A stretch of DNA of 64,000 nt from Mya arenaria (GCF_026914265.1 NC_069127.1:22065045-22129044), one strand, 5' to 3'; shown: positions 23,645 to 35,579, counted from the first letter of the stretch. The notes: generated by a model from the sequence alone, not told the origin. Numbers and translations: made by a program.

Positions 23645-23883
23645 TTATGGGTGGTGTACGTTTGGCGTCACAGTATGTAAGCAATCGACCTCAGAGCGTT
23701 GCTGAAGCGATGGCGCATGCGCTACTTGCAAAATATCCCAGGATGTGTTACCCAGTTGGATACGACGCTTATATCTTTTTTGGCTTCATGAGGATGATAC
23801 CGGAAAGGGTCGGCGACTATATCCTGGGCTGGCCAGCACCTCACGGTCGACAGTGTGAGGATTTTAAACAGCACAATGATTAG
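23645..23883 (+). CDS. SDR exon 4, C-terminal
   Basis: A TTGTTTCTTAG acceptor precedes MGGVRLASQYVSNRPQSVAE and a substrate-loop/C-terminal region with YPRMCYPVGYDA and the hydrophobic YIFFGFMRMIPERVGDYIL, ending ..DFKQHND and TAG at 23,881. SDR9C enzymes end in a comparable amphipathic membrane-binding segment. Confidence 0.8.
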
Positions 23884-24773
23884 ATAACAAACGTTTGCGT
23901 TATTTAATTCCCTTTAGGTGAATACAACTTTGTGTGTGCAGTTTTAATCGGTATACTCAATGCAATTTTCAATGCAATTTTCAATGCAATATTATTTGTA
24001 ATTTTTAATACAGTTTTATTTACATTATTTATGTAGTATTGTTATTTGTTATCTACAACTGTGCTTAAATTACTGTGTTTCTACGATGACCTGTACATTC
24101 ATAAAAATATGAAGAAAAAAAGATGCCTCATTGAGTTGGCTTCTGTTATTCAAATAGTAAAGGTGTTAACGACTTACTTTATATATTATTTTGTTAGTGT
24201 TGTTCATGCACTATTATTTTGACAGAAATGGCATCGTCGAGCAACTCACACCAAAGAAGCACAGTGCGATTTGTATATAAGTCGATGAATTGATATCTTA
24301 AAGATGGTTTTAGAATACCCCAAGGCCACACCAAATTAATAACTTGTTCATCGGATTTCCCGCACCTATTTCTTCAGAAAAGCAAAAAAATTTTTTTTAT
24401 TTTTTTATCACTTGCGCCCGCACCTTCTTAAAAAAATGTTATATTTTTTACGAGCGCTAATTTGTTTAGAAGAATGTAGCCTTTTCCCCCGCATTTTTCA
24501 ATAATTACAATTATCAAAGCACCGGCTCAATCATGCAGCCGCTCTAATTAGACTCAATGAACGATTTAGACCCGGATACAAGCGTCTAGATGATCGAGAC
24601 TAAATTGGCAACAGTTCACTTCCTGATTCTTGAAAATTAATACGTCAACAAATGACAATTCTACCACCATTTAAAGTTTGATTAAATTTTGGACAAATGT
24701 GTTTGTATGAATTTGGCTCCCGCTAAAAGTAAACATATATATACTGGACAAGAAGTGCTGAATTTTATCGTGA

Positions 24774-25280
24774 ATGACAGTGATTATCCAAAGTGAATTT
24801 GGTTCGGACATGTTTGACGGGAATTCGGATGAACCTTACAGTGAAAAGACAGTTTCCAATCTGTCATCTATGCCTACTACACCTGTCCAAATAAAAACTT
24901 CAGGTGTGTATTTTAATTTCTTTGCTGTTAATATATAGCAAATATGATGTAGTTTTTTGTATTATTTGTTTCCTTCAAAAATACAATATACATTTTATGA
25001 TTTATGCATGTTTGTTTTTATTTTGCTACAGATCTGAGTAAAGTGTTTATTTAATTGTAAAGTAATAGAAAAATAAAGTTTGGTCAAGAAACAAGCACCA
25101 TCTTTCTTGTGTTATCATCAAATTGTTTCAGTAATGCATACTACATTATACTACAATGAACATTTATGTATTATATTGCTTATTAAAATTTCAGATTCCT
25201 CCGACGCAGCGGATCATGAAATTTCTGTCCCCATGAGGCAACGACGGCATGCTTGGGTAGGAGGCCTTGGTCACCAATGA
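24774..25280 (+). CDS. Two-exon reading frame for a 71-residue peptide, unknown
   Basis: Exon A (24,774-24,903) starts MTVIIQSEFGSDMFDGNSDE and ends VQIKTS with a TTCAG|GTGTG donor, phase 1. Exon B (25,195-25,280) follows an AAAATTTCAG acceptor and reads SSDAADHEISVPMRQRRHAW then VGGLGHQ and stop. The joined product is 71 residues: acidic, Ser-rich N-terminal half and basic C-terminal end, no signal peptide or membrane segment. I do not recognise it. It lies inside the 2.3-kb inverted-repeat element, so it may be an element protein remnant, a captured host fragment, or a chance frame. Confidence 0.4.
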
Positions 25281-25320
25281 GTCAATGTTCGTGGACAGTA
25301 GGATGACGCTAAAAATTAAT

Positions 25321-25430
25321 CTGACTGACATTCATATGTGCTTCATGCAATCCCATGAGTGTTACCATTCACACAAAAAACTGATTGACATTCATATGTG
25401 CTTCATGCAATTCCATGAGTGTCACAAAAA
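25321..25430 (+). repeat. 60-bp direct repeat, two copies
   Basis: Two near-identical units beginning CTGA(C/T)TGACATTCATATG and continuing TGCTTCATGCAAT lie exactly 60 bases apart, just after the stop codon of the small reading frame. Confidence 0.9.
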
Positions 25431-26640
25431 AAACATCAAACAAGCCAGATTGTGTATATTTTGTAATTATTAGTCAAAAAGGAAAAAAAAATGTGTGAGT
25501 GGAAAAAGGTATTACCGGGTAGACACACTTTGTGTTGCGAAAATATGTTTGTAGATTTTTTAGGTGTTCATGTGTATATTTAAACTATATATGGAAATCA
25601 TTCAAGTGTTAAATATTTATGCTGATTGTTTTTTTCTATGAAAAAATATTGCATATTCTTGTATTTTCTTGAAATATTTTTTTGCTTTATATGAAAATTG
25701 ACACAATCAGTATTTGCAGTACAACAGAAGTAAAAGTGTCTTTGAATTTTATATATATATTTATGTTTTCTTAATTACTTGTCTAAATTTGAAGAAGATA
25801 TCTAAAAAAATAAGGAAAATCCGCAAGTTTAAAAAAGATAGGCGTTAAATTCTGAAAAAGCCTAATATCAATCTGGCGCTGGCTGGAATTTTCTGTGACA
25901 TATTTTCAGTTGAAATAATTCACAATACAGTGTAGGCTTTTTGTAAATTCTCTTCCAGAACTTAGATGGCTACCAAGGCCAATCATGTAGTCAATGCAAG
26001 AATGATAGCTGTAGTTTATATTTGATTGCAAATGCCTATGTTCATTTTGTGAGTTATTTTTCAAGTCACCTTGTCTAGTCATTTCCATGGCATGAGATAT
26101 GACAATGTATTTTAATAGAGAATTATTTTAAACCAAGTATTCCTAAGGAAAAATGGAAAACCTAGTAAATAGATTTGGATATGCCATTGGGCAGGCAGGT
26201 GGCTGTGACCATTGGTGTTTGTTTCCAGGCTTTAACTTAGCCATGTATTTTGAAAAAAAAAACTTTTAAAAAAGGTTTAAAAAACTGGAAAACTGGTTTT
26301 AAGTTCTCTCATTTATGAAATAGTTTAAAGAAATACATTTGCTTGATCTCAAATAGCATATGTTTGATATCAAAACTAATATTTTTATAGAATTATCTTT
26401 TAGTGTTATCATTCTTTCACTGGATGTTATCCTTTTACTATTTACAATTTCATTGTTTAGTTAATAAGTAAATAAAATGTGAGCAAAAGTGAGTTAAATG
26501 AATATATATATTTGTTCGCTCTTCGCTCGCTCCTCTTTTTTGCAAAATGCAAAACAAATATTTTTATTATTATTTCGGTCGCTCGCCCCATTATTTTTTG
26601 GAAAAAATCCGATGAACAAGTTATCTATTTGGTGTGGCCT

Positions 26641-29138
26641 AAGTATGTTTTTATTTTATAACGATTTATTGTTTGTGATTTTTGTGACAGTTTTTATGCA
26701 ACGTTCCAAATGCAATTTTATACTATATATCATTATGCTATTTGTACTGTTTCATATTCATATCCTCTGACGTCGAATAAACTAAAGCTGTTTAAGGTAT
26801 CTTAATACTTTTGTTCGTTTTCTGCAAGCGTTGTTGTGTCACGGGTGTATTTTGTGACGGGAAAAAAGACATAGTAGACAAAGTAGGTAAACGTTAACTT
26901 TTATTCTTAGTCAGTTTGTAAGAGCACTCCAGAAAATCTACTGTTCAGATCAAAACCCAGTGATACGCTATCACACGTCATGCGGACAATCACGGTATCG
27001 CCCGCGTTCGAGTGTGCAGCAACAGTCTCCTAGACGTTATTGGTCGAGGAAAATAACGCCCATTAAGGAGTATCTCCATACCTCAAGCAAACAATGGTTT
27101 TAGATTAAAGAAAATTAAAATTGATTCCTTCATATCTGGTATATGTTATTTGCATACGTTTTGGTTATACAATATTTTTTGTTTCTAAAAGATTATTTAA
27201 ATGAACAACTGGTTTCCGTAAATCAATTCCGTAAATCAGAGAAGCTTCCCAGTATCGCATACGCTCATATTTAAATAATAGACAATGTCGAACTAACTTG
27301 TAAAACTGATGGGGAAAAAACAATTACGCCCCCCCCCCCCCCTCACGCCTTTGAGAAGAGAAACATGGAGAATGACGCGCATTGACGCTGTTGAACCTGA
27401 CAACTTCCCCTTTGGTAACAACGTCAATTAAGTGTACGCCTTTATTGAAAAATGATTTGCGGCGTTCTGTGCGTACTTGCATGTAATAGATATGTTGCAA
27501 AGCGTCGACACGTACATGCGGCTCCTTTGTGACTTCGCTCGTTTGTCTTCATCTCTTCGCTTCTTCGCCTAGGTACTTTCGAGTCTTTGCTTTCTTGTCT
27601 TCTTACCTTGCCTTTGTACGTCTTTCGCACTTGCGTTCCTTCGGCCCTTCGACTAAAGTTTGCATAAAGGCTTTACCAATCATTCAAGATGGCTGACCAT
27701 GATATTGAGGTTTCAATGCGAAGGTATTTTCATATCAATAACAAGCTTAGCAAATTTGTTTCTCACAAAGGCTTGATTTCCAGCCTGGACGTATATAAGT
27801 TTGATGTCATCAAGCCGGAAAAATAGGCATTCTCCCATAATACGCACTCCACGACTCTACACTCGTTATCACTCTTTGCAATTGCCAACACCGTTTGACT
27901 CGTAAAGACTTATACTTATGCATGGTCGGATACGCCCGGTACTTTGCGCTATGATTCGTTGTGTACCGAGGGGCAGAAATGGAATAATGGCTGGATATAC
28001 TGTGTGGTTTGAGTAAGAGCTAGGGCTTCTAGATTGAGGTGGTGGCGTCCGTACACCAGCTCGTCCCTAGTCTGGTTTATTTCGGCGTTTGATGATGGTA
28101 ATCATATCATGGGAGTAAGAAACTTCCTGTTTATGTTGCTCGGTCCTTTGCAGGGCTGTTTAGGCGTTGAAAGTGTTAATGTTCTAATTATGAAATTTTA
28201 AGTTATCAATTGCCAGGTGGTAAATTGGTGTTCGCCATGTTGGATTACCGGAAGTACAACATATGCAAAACGGTTATGTATGGGAATTAAGATAAACATA
28301 TGATTCACAATATTTGATTGATAATAGAATTATCATATTCACTGAATAGTCAATGCAGAAACATAACTGTATATCATTGATGAAGTGTATTGTGTGCTGT
28401 TTAAATTTGTTTGAAGTGAATTTAATTGCGTGTGTTTATATATAAGCATTTAAGTTTAAATTTGTGAGTTTGTGAAAAAAGTGTAAGTGTCAAATATTTC
28501 ATTCAGCCGCGTCTATAGCTATACGTGTTTACAATTTGCAATGGACAAGGGTTAATGGATAACTTTTTTAGATTGTAAAATAAGTGAATACTTATTAATG
28601 AAACATTTTTCCAACTTTTCAATGAATGGTTTTGATGTGTATGAATAGTTAAAACACCGATATAAAATATGTTTTATAAAGAAATGTTAGCCAGACTGCT
28701 ATAACGAAAAACTTATTTCGCTGCCTTTTTATTTAGACTGGTCGCTGGTCAGACGCAGTGGTTATTTCCCTTTGTCTGTGTAAAGCACTGGGCTTTAAAA
28801 TCGTTACATATTCACGCGCATGCCTGTCGTTATGATTCAACAATAAGAAACACAGTACAAATCTCGGGTTTACCGCAATGGTCCGATAACTGAAATAGGC
28901 TGAAATTCTCAAAGAGGCGATTACGCACATGGTCTGCGAAATGACGTAGTGGCTGCCATTCTGGTGCTGGAGGAGTACAATGGTCTATTTAATCTTTAAC
29001 ATATTTCTGACAACATGGCGCTCTCTTGAATTCATATTTTACCGGGGTTTATCAATACACGTTACCCATACTTATTGACATCATTTATTGAAACGATTAA
29101 ATTAATGTTACTCTCATTCGAATGTATACATATATACG

Positions 29139-29144
<6 letters not shown>
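26641..29144. other. Non-coding stretch
   Basis: No supported exon. It includes a poly(C) run near 27,330-27,341, a CTTCG-rich low-complexity tract at 27,525-27,660, and a GC-richer patch at 27,850-28,160 whose minus strand has short frames (HDMITIIKRRNKPD) that may derive from a LINE but cannot be placed. Short frames near 28,733-28,930 are unrecognised. Confidence 0.4.

Positions 29145-29181
<37 letters not shown>
29145..29181. repeat. (TA)n microsatellite
   Basis: A TA dinucleotide run preceded by ATACATATATACGTACATAC. Confidence 0.9.
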
Positions 29182-29182
<1 letters not shown>

Positions 29183-29287
29183 GTATAAAAATATACATAT
29201 ACAAAGCAGCTGTTGGTTATAAGTTTCATATACTCATTTCCGGGTCCTAGTGTCCAAATACAGGCTTTAAGACAAAGCTTTAGTGTT

Positions 29288-29547
29288 TCACACCAATACT
29301 TTACTAACGAAAGCTGCTAGTAGACCCACGACCATCAGCCACCTTAACCAATGCTGGTTGGGTCCTTGCTGACCACCGTCGCGATTACGCGTTTCTCTAA
29401 ACGAGGAGAAAGTCCGGTCATCTTGTCCCATAATGGCGGCTCTAGCGCCCTTCCAGGCATCCGGTCCGTGCAACCGGAACTGGTAGGATGTGCAGGCCCT
29501 GAACAGACAGCGGAGTGCAAGCCGCGTATCCGTAAGCAGCAGCCAAC
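29288..29547 (-). pseudogene. FMO last exon with C-terminal membrane anchor
   Basis: After a TTATCTAG acceptor the minus strand reads [20 protein letters not shown], then [19 protein letters not shown], and ends in a hydrophobic tail [20 protein letters not shown] and TGA. This is the flavin-containing monooxygenase C-terminus (family pattern: FLLTDPRLA...GPC..YQ(F/Y)RL.GPG.W.GAR.AI, then a tail anchor in the ER membrane). The exon is itself intact and joins the exon at 36,337-36,502 in phase 1, completing KPRIG-WLLL. It belongs to a gene whose other exons are broken, hence the pseudogene call. Confidence 0.85.
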
Positions 29548-29708
29548 CTAGATAAGAAACGTTAACGATGAGATATTATAAGATATTTATTAATTCAAAG
29601 AAATTATTTCATACTATTCTGTTGAAAGTATAAACTAAATTATTCCTTATTGAACCATATTTGACAGTGTTTTCTTTGTTGTGTTAATACTTCTCATATA
29701 TTATGAAT

Positions 29709-30320
29709 AACGTCAAAAAATAATTTTAACCGTACAATTTAGTAGCGTGTGCGAGAAATACAAAGATATTTTAATTTATTATACCTCACTTTTGTCTACA
29801 ATGGTAAAATACCATTACCCGGAAAAGAGATATTTTGACTGTCAGAAACATTTCCAACATTTTTGACATGTGACCAAGCGAAAATTCACTGTCAGATCAT
29901 GTGACCGCAGTGACATTTTGAATGTCATATAAGGGCAAATAACTGCCTCAATAGTTTAGCTAAATCATGTTGTGATTCCTCCGTTATACACATACAGTAG
30001 TGACGTCACTATTCCATGTGTATACAAAATCATTAGACGACAGGAAATTAACGGTGGAATTTTGTTCTAGATATAATTATTTTATTATGTTAAATTTTCT
30101 TTTATACCTTGTTAAACTTGTTTTATTAAATGAATTAAAAACATTTTAAAACTTGTTCATGTACTTAATTTTTTTCGGTATAATAAAATAAATATCATAT
30201 GGCAGCATGTGTGACATTCATATTGTTAACCCTCGCAAAGTGAGGTATAATAGATTGAAATGTCTTTGTATTTCAGCCACACGCTACTAAATTGTACGGT
30301 TAAAGTTATTCTTTGACGTT
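29709..30320. mobile_element. 0.6-kb MITE with ~80-bp terminal inverted repeats
   Basis: 29,709-29,793 and the reverse complement of 30,237-30,320 match closely: AACGTCAAA(A/G)AATAA, TTTAACCGTACAATTTAGTA, GCGTGTG, GAAATACAAAGA and TTATACCTCACTTT blocks. There is no coding capacity. The interior carries one copy of a 270-bp sequence repeated directly at 30,493-30,763. It lies 160 bases upstream (on the minus strand) of the FMO last exon. Confidence 0.8.
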
Positions 30321-30845
30321 ACCCTTAAAATATGGGAAGTAATGTATTTCCACAACAAAGGTGCACCTAGACCTGGTTAACGCCTGATAGTCTGCCCAGG
30401 ATAGGTATGCGGTGGTAAAACTGTCACTCTGGGACCCTTCAATGTGCTCACGCCGGGACCCAGAGTATGAACTACTTACACCACCACATCAATATTTAAG
30501 CTAAATCATGACGTGATTGCCTTCCTTATACGCATACAGTAGTGACGTCACTATTCAATGTGTACACTAAAAACATCAGACGACTGGAAATTAACGGTGG
30601 AATTTTGTTCTAGATATAATTATTGTATCAGGTTATATTTTGTTTACCTTGTTAAACTTGTTTTATTAAAGTAATTAAACACGTTTTAAAATTTTGTCTG
30701 GTATAATAAAATAAATATCATATGGCAGCATGTGTGACATTGATATTGTCAACCCTCGAAACAGAATGTCACCCGAGGCGTTCTGCTCTCGGGTTGACAA
30801 TATCAATGTTACAAATGCTGCCATATGATATTTATTTAATACGCA
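29955..30845. repeat. 270-bp direct repeat with terminal hairpin
   Basis: 29,955-30,238 and 30,493-30,763 share ACAGTAGTGACGTCACTATT, GGAAATTAACGGTGGAATTT, TACCTTGTTAAACTTGTTTT and AATATCATATGGCAGCATG. The second copy is followed by an inverted copy of its last ~50 bases (30,793-30,845), so it can fold into a hairpin. A smaller hairpin of CTCTGGGACCC/GGGACCCAGAG lies at 30,411-30,485. The context suggests repeated insertion of one foldback family. Confidence 0.75.
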
Positions 30846-31374
30846 CGCTACTTATGCAATATGACACAAAACATTTACAACATCCATCAACCTTGTAATT
30901 TAAATAATACATTACTCGCTCGAATCTCATAGTGTATTTAAGCAACAGCTTTGATAGTGGGTGCAGTAGCTCATATCTTCTTCAGTTGAAACGTTGTATG
31001 CGCTATCACGCAAGATGAAATTGTGTTACAGTTTTAAATAACCTTTCTGCAGTGTTTGAGATAATATCATCTTGACAGTGTGCAACTACTTTCGAGAAAG
31101 ACAAATCATTTGCTGAACATCATTAACCTTTTTTTAAAATGAGTTAAATGATAAAAAAAATATAGTAAAAGAACAAACAACAATCTAATGACACTGTTTT
31201 AATTCAAATATAGCTAATGAAATTTTTACTTCCAAGATTATCACATGGTGTAGGCGGGAGTAGACGTGTTTTCAAACAGTGGAGGGAATATTGATAAAAT
31301 TAAAAAAATCTCGTTAATAAAGCAAACAATTTGGATATTAAGTGTAAAATATGATTTTGACTTCTAATTGATGA

Positions 31375-31500
31375 TATTGTCCTTATATTGTTGTTATTTG
31401 CAGATGACATGGCTATCGTAGGAAAATCACCTGAAGAAATACAACAATATTTGAATAGACTTGTAGAATACTGTAAAAACTGGGGTTTATCTATGGAAGG
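31375..31500 (+). pseudogene. LINE reverse-transcriptase fragment (FADD motif)
   Basis: The frame reads LLFADDMAIVGKSPEEIQQY, then LNRLVEYCKNWGLSM, the catalytic (Y/F)xDD motif and following helix of a non-LTR reverse transcriptase. Only about 40 codons remain before the similarity ends in a direct repeat. It may be part of the same dead LINE whose tail lies at 35,580-36,330, or a separate fragment. Confidence 0.75.
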
Positions 31501-31521
31501 GTATTTAAGTAAAAAATCAAT

Positions 31522-31826
31522 TCATATAAATGAATTATTCTTGTATGTAAATTACATTAATATTATGGTAAATTTATATTCTATCATTACTGCTAACATG
31601 CGCATTCATACTATTGTTACGCACATTTAGAGATGTTACTACATCTTAGTTACAAATAGCTGCCATATATGATATTCATATAAATATATTATTCTTGTAT
31701 GTAAATTACATTGATATTATGGTAAATCTTTGTTCTATCATTACTGCTTACATGTGCATTCATACAAATGTTACGCACATTTAGAGATTTTACTACTTCT
31801 TAATTCCAAATTGCGGCCATATATTA
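31522..31826 (+). repeat. Direct duplication, 154-bp unit
   Basis: Two copies (31,522-31,675 and 31,676-31,826) share TTATTCTTGTATGTAAATTAC, TTCTATCATTACTGCT and TTACGCACATTTAGAGAT blocks. It begins at the end of the LINE fragment and is non-coding. Confidence 0.85.
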
Positions 31827-33266
31827 GAAACTTGTTAATTTTAGATTTTATCTACAGACTGACAAATGTCTGCTGACTACTGCCTAATAACTGCTTGCGT
31901 GAATCTGAACGAATAGTTTATTTATAATTCAAATTAATAAGTTAAGGTTATGCTAAGCGAAAACATCCAGTACTATAACACAGCCAGCAAGCAGTAGACA
32001 ACAAGCATTTGTATAAATCCGTGACGAAGCTAAATTCATATAAAGCTGGGGACCATTATCTTCGGTTGTTTCCGTGATTCGCAAGGTGCGCACCGGTGTT
32101 ACCTGAAAAAAATACCACGGCAAACTCCTACCGCGAGGAGCGTGTTCCCTCTGGTCGGCCCAGTTGTCTATCCTAAATTATGATCGGACCTGCTTGAGGC
32201 CATCAGAATTATTAATGTCGTTCATCTTTGTCGTGATATTTTTTTTACTTTTATGTTATAAAAGGAAAGGCAATATTACTATATTATAGTATATTCCATA
32301 CTTTTTTAGGAGTCTATCATGAACTATTTTAATGCAACGTTTATAAATACGTTGAAACTGTTGTCTATCACAGATTATTTAGCTTGACGAAATAGGCTGT
32401 TGAGCAAACAGATTTTAGGCTTAAAAGTATCACGTTTATGAAACTGTTGTCCGCATCTCAATAATATGTACCTTTTAATACGAAGTTGTTAGTGTCTATC
32501 AAAGAAATATTTTAATTGATATTTATGTATGTCATACAAAAATAACCCTATCATATACCATTTCTTTTATGGACATTTGAAGGTACATATTAACAAAATC
32601 AATTGATATATTTTATTTTTTGCATCAAATATGTTCTTTGATAATATAAAGAAAAGTACATTGATCAAACAAGTGTAAGTGAGAAAGAAATAGAATTGGC
32701 TTCAATTGCCAACCAATAATTTCTGCTCACAGTCTGCAGTCTGTCACAGATCAATGAGCAATTGCAATGACCAACAGTTAACACAAACGCTTCCGTGGGA
32801 GGGGGGATGGCACACCCGGCACATGCCCCATCACTAAAGTCTTCAAAGTTTGCATTCTATCTCAAAGGAGTGGAAATTAATAAACTACACCTTTCAAATG
32901 CCATCATGTGCAGGCGATGTGAACTCATAAAAACAACAAATTCAAACAGCGCAACCTCCTTTAATTATGTCCTCTTGATGTTTCTTCATCCGTATATAAA
33001 CAACAGTTTCCACGTCTTCCAACAATTTCCAATACTGGTGAAAATGTATTCATCATCCGTGTGATATTTGTTGAAAACAAGAAAAGCATACATGCCATAA
33101 AACTGAGAAAAAAGTTATTTTCTCCAGTCTTGTAGCAGAACGCAATCCTTGAACATGTGCAAGATATGCCATGAAGTCAATATCACCACTACTTGAAGGC
33201 CACCGATGTGTTATGTTCACTTGTATGTCTTTCTGATGTCTTCACAAATTGCTTACGTCTAGCGGA
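31827..33266. other. Non-coding stretch
   Basis: No supported exon. A GC-richer patch at 32,085-32,165 and an open minus-strand stretch near 33,120-33,260 (NITHRWPSSSGDIDFMAYLA) have no recognised family. The open frame at 32,795-33,064 (plus) is unrecognised. Confidence 0.4.
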
Positions 33267-33419
33267 CCCTTGGGGGGAGGGGTACGCCCCTTAGGTATGT
33301 CCTCTCTTGGGGAGCGGAGTACGCCCCTTAGGTATGCCCTTTCTTGGGGAGCGGAGTACGCCCCTTAGGTATGCCCTTTCTTGGGGAGCTGAGTACGCCC
33401 CTTAGGTATGCCCTCTCTA
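33267..33419 (+). repeat. Tandem repeat, 37-bp unit, about four copies
   Basis: Units of TTGGGGAGCGGAGTACGCCC followed by CTTAGGTATGCCCTTTC repeat with exact 37-base period at 33,307 and 33,344; the first copy is diverged. It is GC-rich compared with its surroundings. Confidence 0.9.
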
Positions 33420-33675
33420 ACGTCTATTCCTGAACTCTCCCCTGCTTTTAAGATAAACTTTCATAACCAGTATCACTTATTACCTTATTATTATAATAAA
33501 ATTCATTAAACTTATCTTGAAGCCATATGATGGCAGATAAACAATGGTTAAAGTTAAATGAACAGTAATGTTCATTTCTATTTTTTTTATTGATAAGATT
33601 AATCCCAGTATGAAAGATTCATTTTATATTAGAAAATAAATAAAATATATATGTTTAGGAAAGAAAATTAAGAAA

Positions 33676-34325
33676 ACCATGTTTTATGATAGGCAATATT
33701 TTTTTATGTAAATGATAAATAAGAAAAAATATTCTTATTGTCTATCATGAAATATATATTTCTTATTGTCTATCATGAAAAATATTTCTTACTGTCTATC
33801 AAGATTTGTTTTTATTATTGCCTATCATGAAATATCTTTCTAAATGTCTATCATAAATATTATCATATTTTATGATAGACAATAAGAATTTTTTTTTATA
33901 TATTTCTTATTGTCTATCATGAAAAATATTTCTTATGGTCTATCATGACATATTTTTATTATTGTCTATCATGAAATATTTTTCTGTCTATCATAAATTT
34001 TAATACATATGTTTAAATTAAATATTTCTTATTGTCTATCATGATTTTTTTTCTTACTGTCTATCAGGAATTATTTTCATTATTATCTATCATGAAATAT
34101 TTTTCTTACTGTCTATCATAAATTTTAATAAATATATTTTATGATAGACAATACGAAAACAAATTATACATAATTACAGTAAAGCAAAAACCATGATTGA
34201 CTGTAAGAAACTTACTACTTGTGTTTTCATGTAATTATAGGACAAATAAGAAAAATATAAATAATTCTTATTGTCTATCATAAATTTAAAAAACAACAAC
34301 ATATTTTACGATAGATAATAAGAAA
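33676..34325. repeat. Cluster of ~18 TTGTCTATCATGA motifs, both orientations
   Basis: The core TCTTATTGTCTATCATGAAA recurs with small changes near 33,740, 33,762, 33,790, 33,815, 33,842, 33,905, 33,935, 33,960, 33,985, 34,026, 34,056, 34,082, 34,105 and 34,263, and inverted (TATGATAGACAATAAG) near 33,683, 33,868, 34,140 and 34,305. Spacing is about 20-40 bases of AT-rich filler. It is not a CRISPR array, as repeats and spacers are both variable. Function unknown. Confidence 0.85.
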
Positions 34326-34525
34326 AAATCTGGATAAACAGATAAGGCCTGTAAATATGAAAATTTGTTCATGCTCAAGTCAATTGTATGATCAAACTTC
34401 AAAAGATTAAAACAGTAAAATGCTTAATGTTTTACTGATTTTCAATATTCCAACTCATTTTAGCTCAAGTTAGGCTCTTCCCATCTTTAATTTAGACAAG
34501 AGACATAGTGGTCCTACATCGCTCA

Positions 34526-35150
34526 ACTTATTAAAGGGTTACAAAAGAACCATTGCAAATAATCTTTGTGAAATAGCCACCTCAGGACCGCTAAGACACA
34601 CAAGGACATGCAAAGACACCTCAACTTTAAGGGAAAGCTACTTTAAAGCACTGTACTAGGTATTAAGCAGTTAAGAACTAAAAAAAAATTCACATAAAAT
34701 CATTTTTACCGGTTAAAATCGTTTTTGTTTGTAACAATTACAAAAATGTAGAAAGGGCTCAAAGTCTCAACCAAATGTTCCCCTTTGTCTTTACTGGTTT
34801 AGAATGTCTATTTCTATGTTATTAACCTTGCCGGATCAAGTAGAAATTGATCTTATTAACCCTTATTAACCCTACCCTGGCCCTAAATCCTAGTGGTTAT
34901 TTAGGTTTGTCGTCAACCAATTAACTGTTAGTGTTTCTTATGAAACAGTACCTCTCATGGCACTCATAATATGCATGGACTATTCAACACTATTAAAACA
35001 CGTTATTTAGATTTTGACGGACTAAAACATTATAATTGATGTCTTTCAGTACATATTTTAAAGCTTTGAAATAGATTACCCACTACTGTTAGTGTCTTTG
35101 TGTCCTAGCTTGTGTGTCTTGGCGGTATTTACCAATAATAGTTGAGCTAA
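34526..35150. mobile_element. Possible 0.6-kb inverted-repeat element
   Basis: Left CCGCTAAGACACACAAGGAC and the reverse complement of the right side CCGCCAAGACACACAAGCTA are similar, followed on both sides by AAAGACAC and preceded by GCTCAACT. The match is patchy, so borders are approximate. Confidence 0.35.
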
Positions 35151-35212
35151 ATTTTGCCCCCTCCATTTGTGATTTCTTGGTTAGATATTTAATTATTTTT
35201 CCAGTAATGCAT

Positions 35213-35290
35213 ATATACCTGGTGATGATTGAACCCGTGACACTAGAAATCCTGCTCTCTACCGCTAACTGAGCTAGCTGGGGACCTCAG
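35213..35290 (-). repeat. tRNA-derived SINE head (minus)
   Basis: Read minus: CCCCAGCTAGCTCAGTTAGC has a perfect A box and GGTTCAATCA a B box with tRNA-like spacing. The anticodon arm does not fold properly and no 3' acceptor match is seen, so it is a SINE head or tRNA pseudogene. Confidence 0.65.
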
Positions 35291-35579
35291 AGTAAACAGT
35301 GGCTCAGTTAGTAACGGCATGAATTTACATAATTTCAAAGACTTCTCTGCCCCTAAACCAGCCCTTTTTACGATTTTTGATATTTCATGTTGCTGGTGTA
35401 GGGTCAGAGGAATTTCTGTAGTGAAAATGTGGGACTCTCCTCCCCCTCGCAGGAGAGGAACTTAAATCAATATATCTCTGTAACCATGCATTGGATTAAT
35501 ATTTCAATGTTACAAATATATTATCAATATATTTATTAACCAATCTGAACTTTAACGTTTGTTTTTTAAACCATTAGGT

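Larger units (their letters stand above)
22002..23883 (+). pseudogene. Retinol dehydrogenase/17-beta-HSD-like SDR, four exons, damaged
   Basis: Four pieces join in compatible phases into an NAD(P)-dependent short-chain dehydrogenase of the SDR9C kind (RDH7/RDH16/HSD17B6-like), which oxidises retinol or hydroxysteroids at the ER membrane. Exons: 22,002-22,422, about 22,697-22,950, 23,248-23,411 and 23,645-23,883. Visible features are an N-terminal membrane segment (residues 29-52), the cofactor motif TGCDSGFG (71-78), LVNNDG (usually NNAG), the active-site YATSK, and a YPVGYDA motif near the C-terminus. Two lesions: codon phase shifts in exon 2 just before VTVCSATS, and no AG dinucleotide precedes exon 2. 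It is either a young pseudogene or a gene with sequence errors. Which substrate it uses cannot be read. Confidence 0.8.
24323..26640. mobile_element. 2.3-kb inverted-repeat element carrying a small spliced reading frame
   Basis: The left end AGGCCACACCAAATTAATAA and the reverse complement of the right end AGGCCACACCAAATAGATAA continue as CTTGTTCATCGGATTT on both sides, giving roughly 35-45 bp inverted repeats. No transposase was recognised. The interior contains a candidate two-exon frame (24,774-25,280) and a 60-bp direct repeat. Flanking duplications could not be assigned. It is non-autonomous or a carrier of captured host sequence. Confidence 0.7.

Noticed and set aside
32795..33064. 89-codon plus-strand frame
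   Set aside because: No recognisable domain, splice context or repeat match; treated as chance.
33676..34325. CRISPR-like array
   Set aside because: Motif length, orientation and spacing vary, and the genome is eukaryotic.
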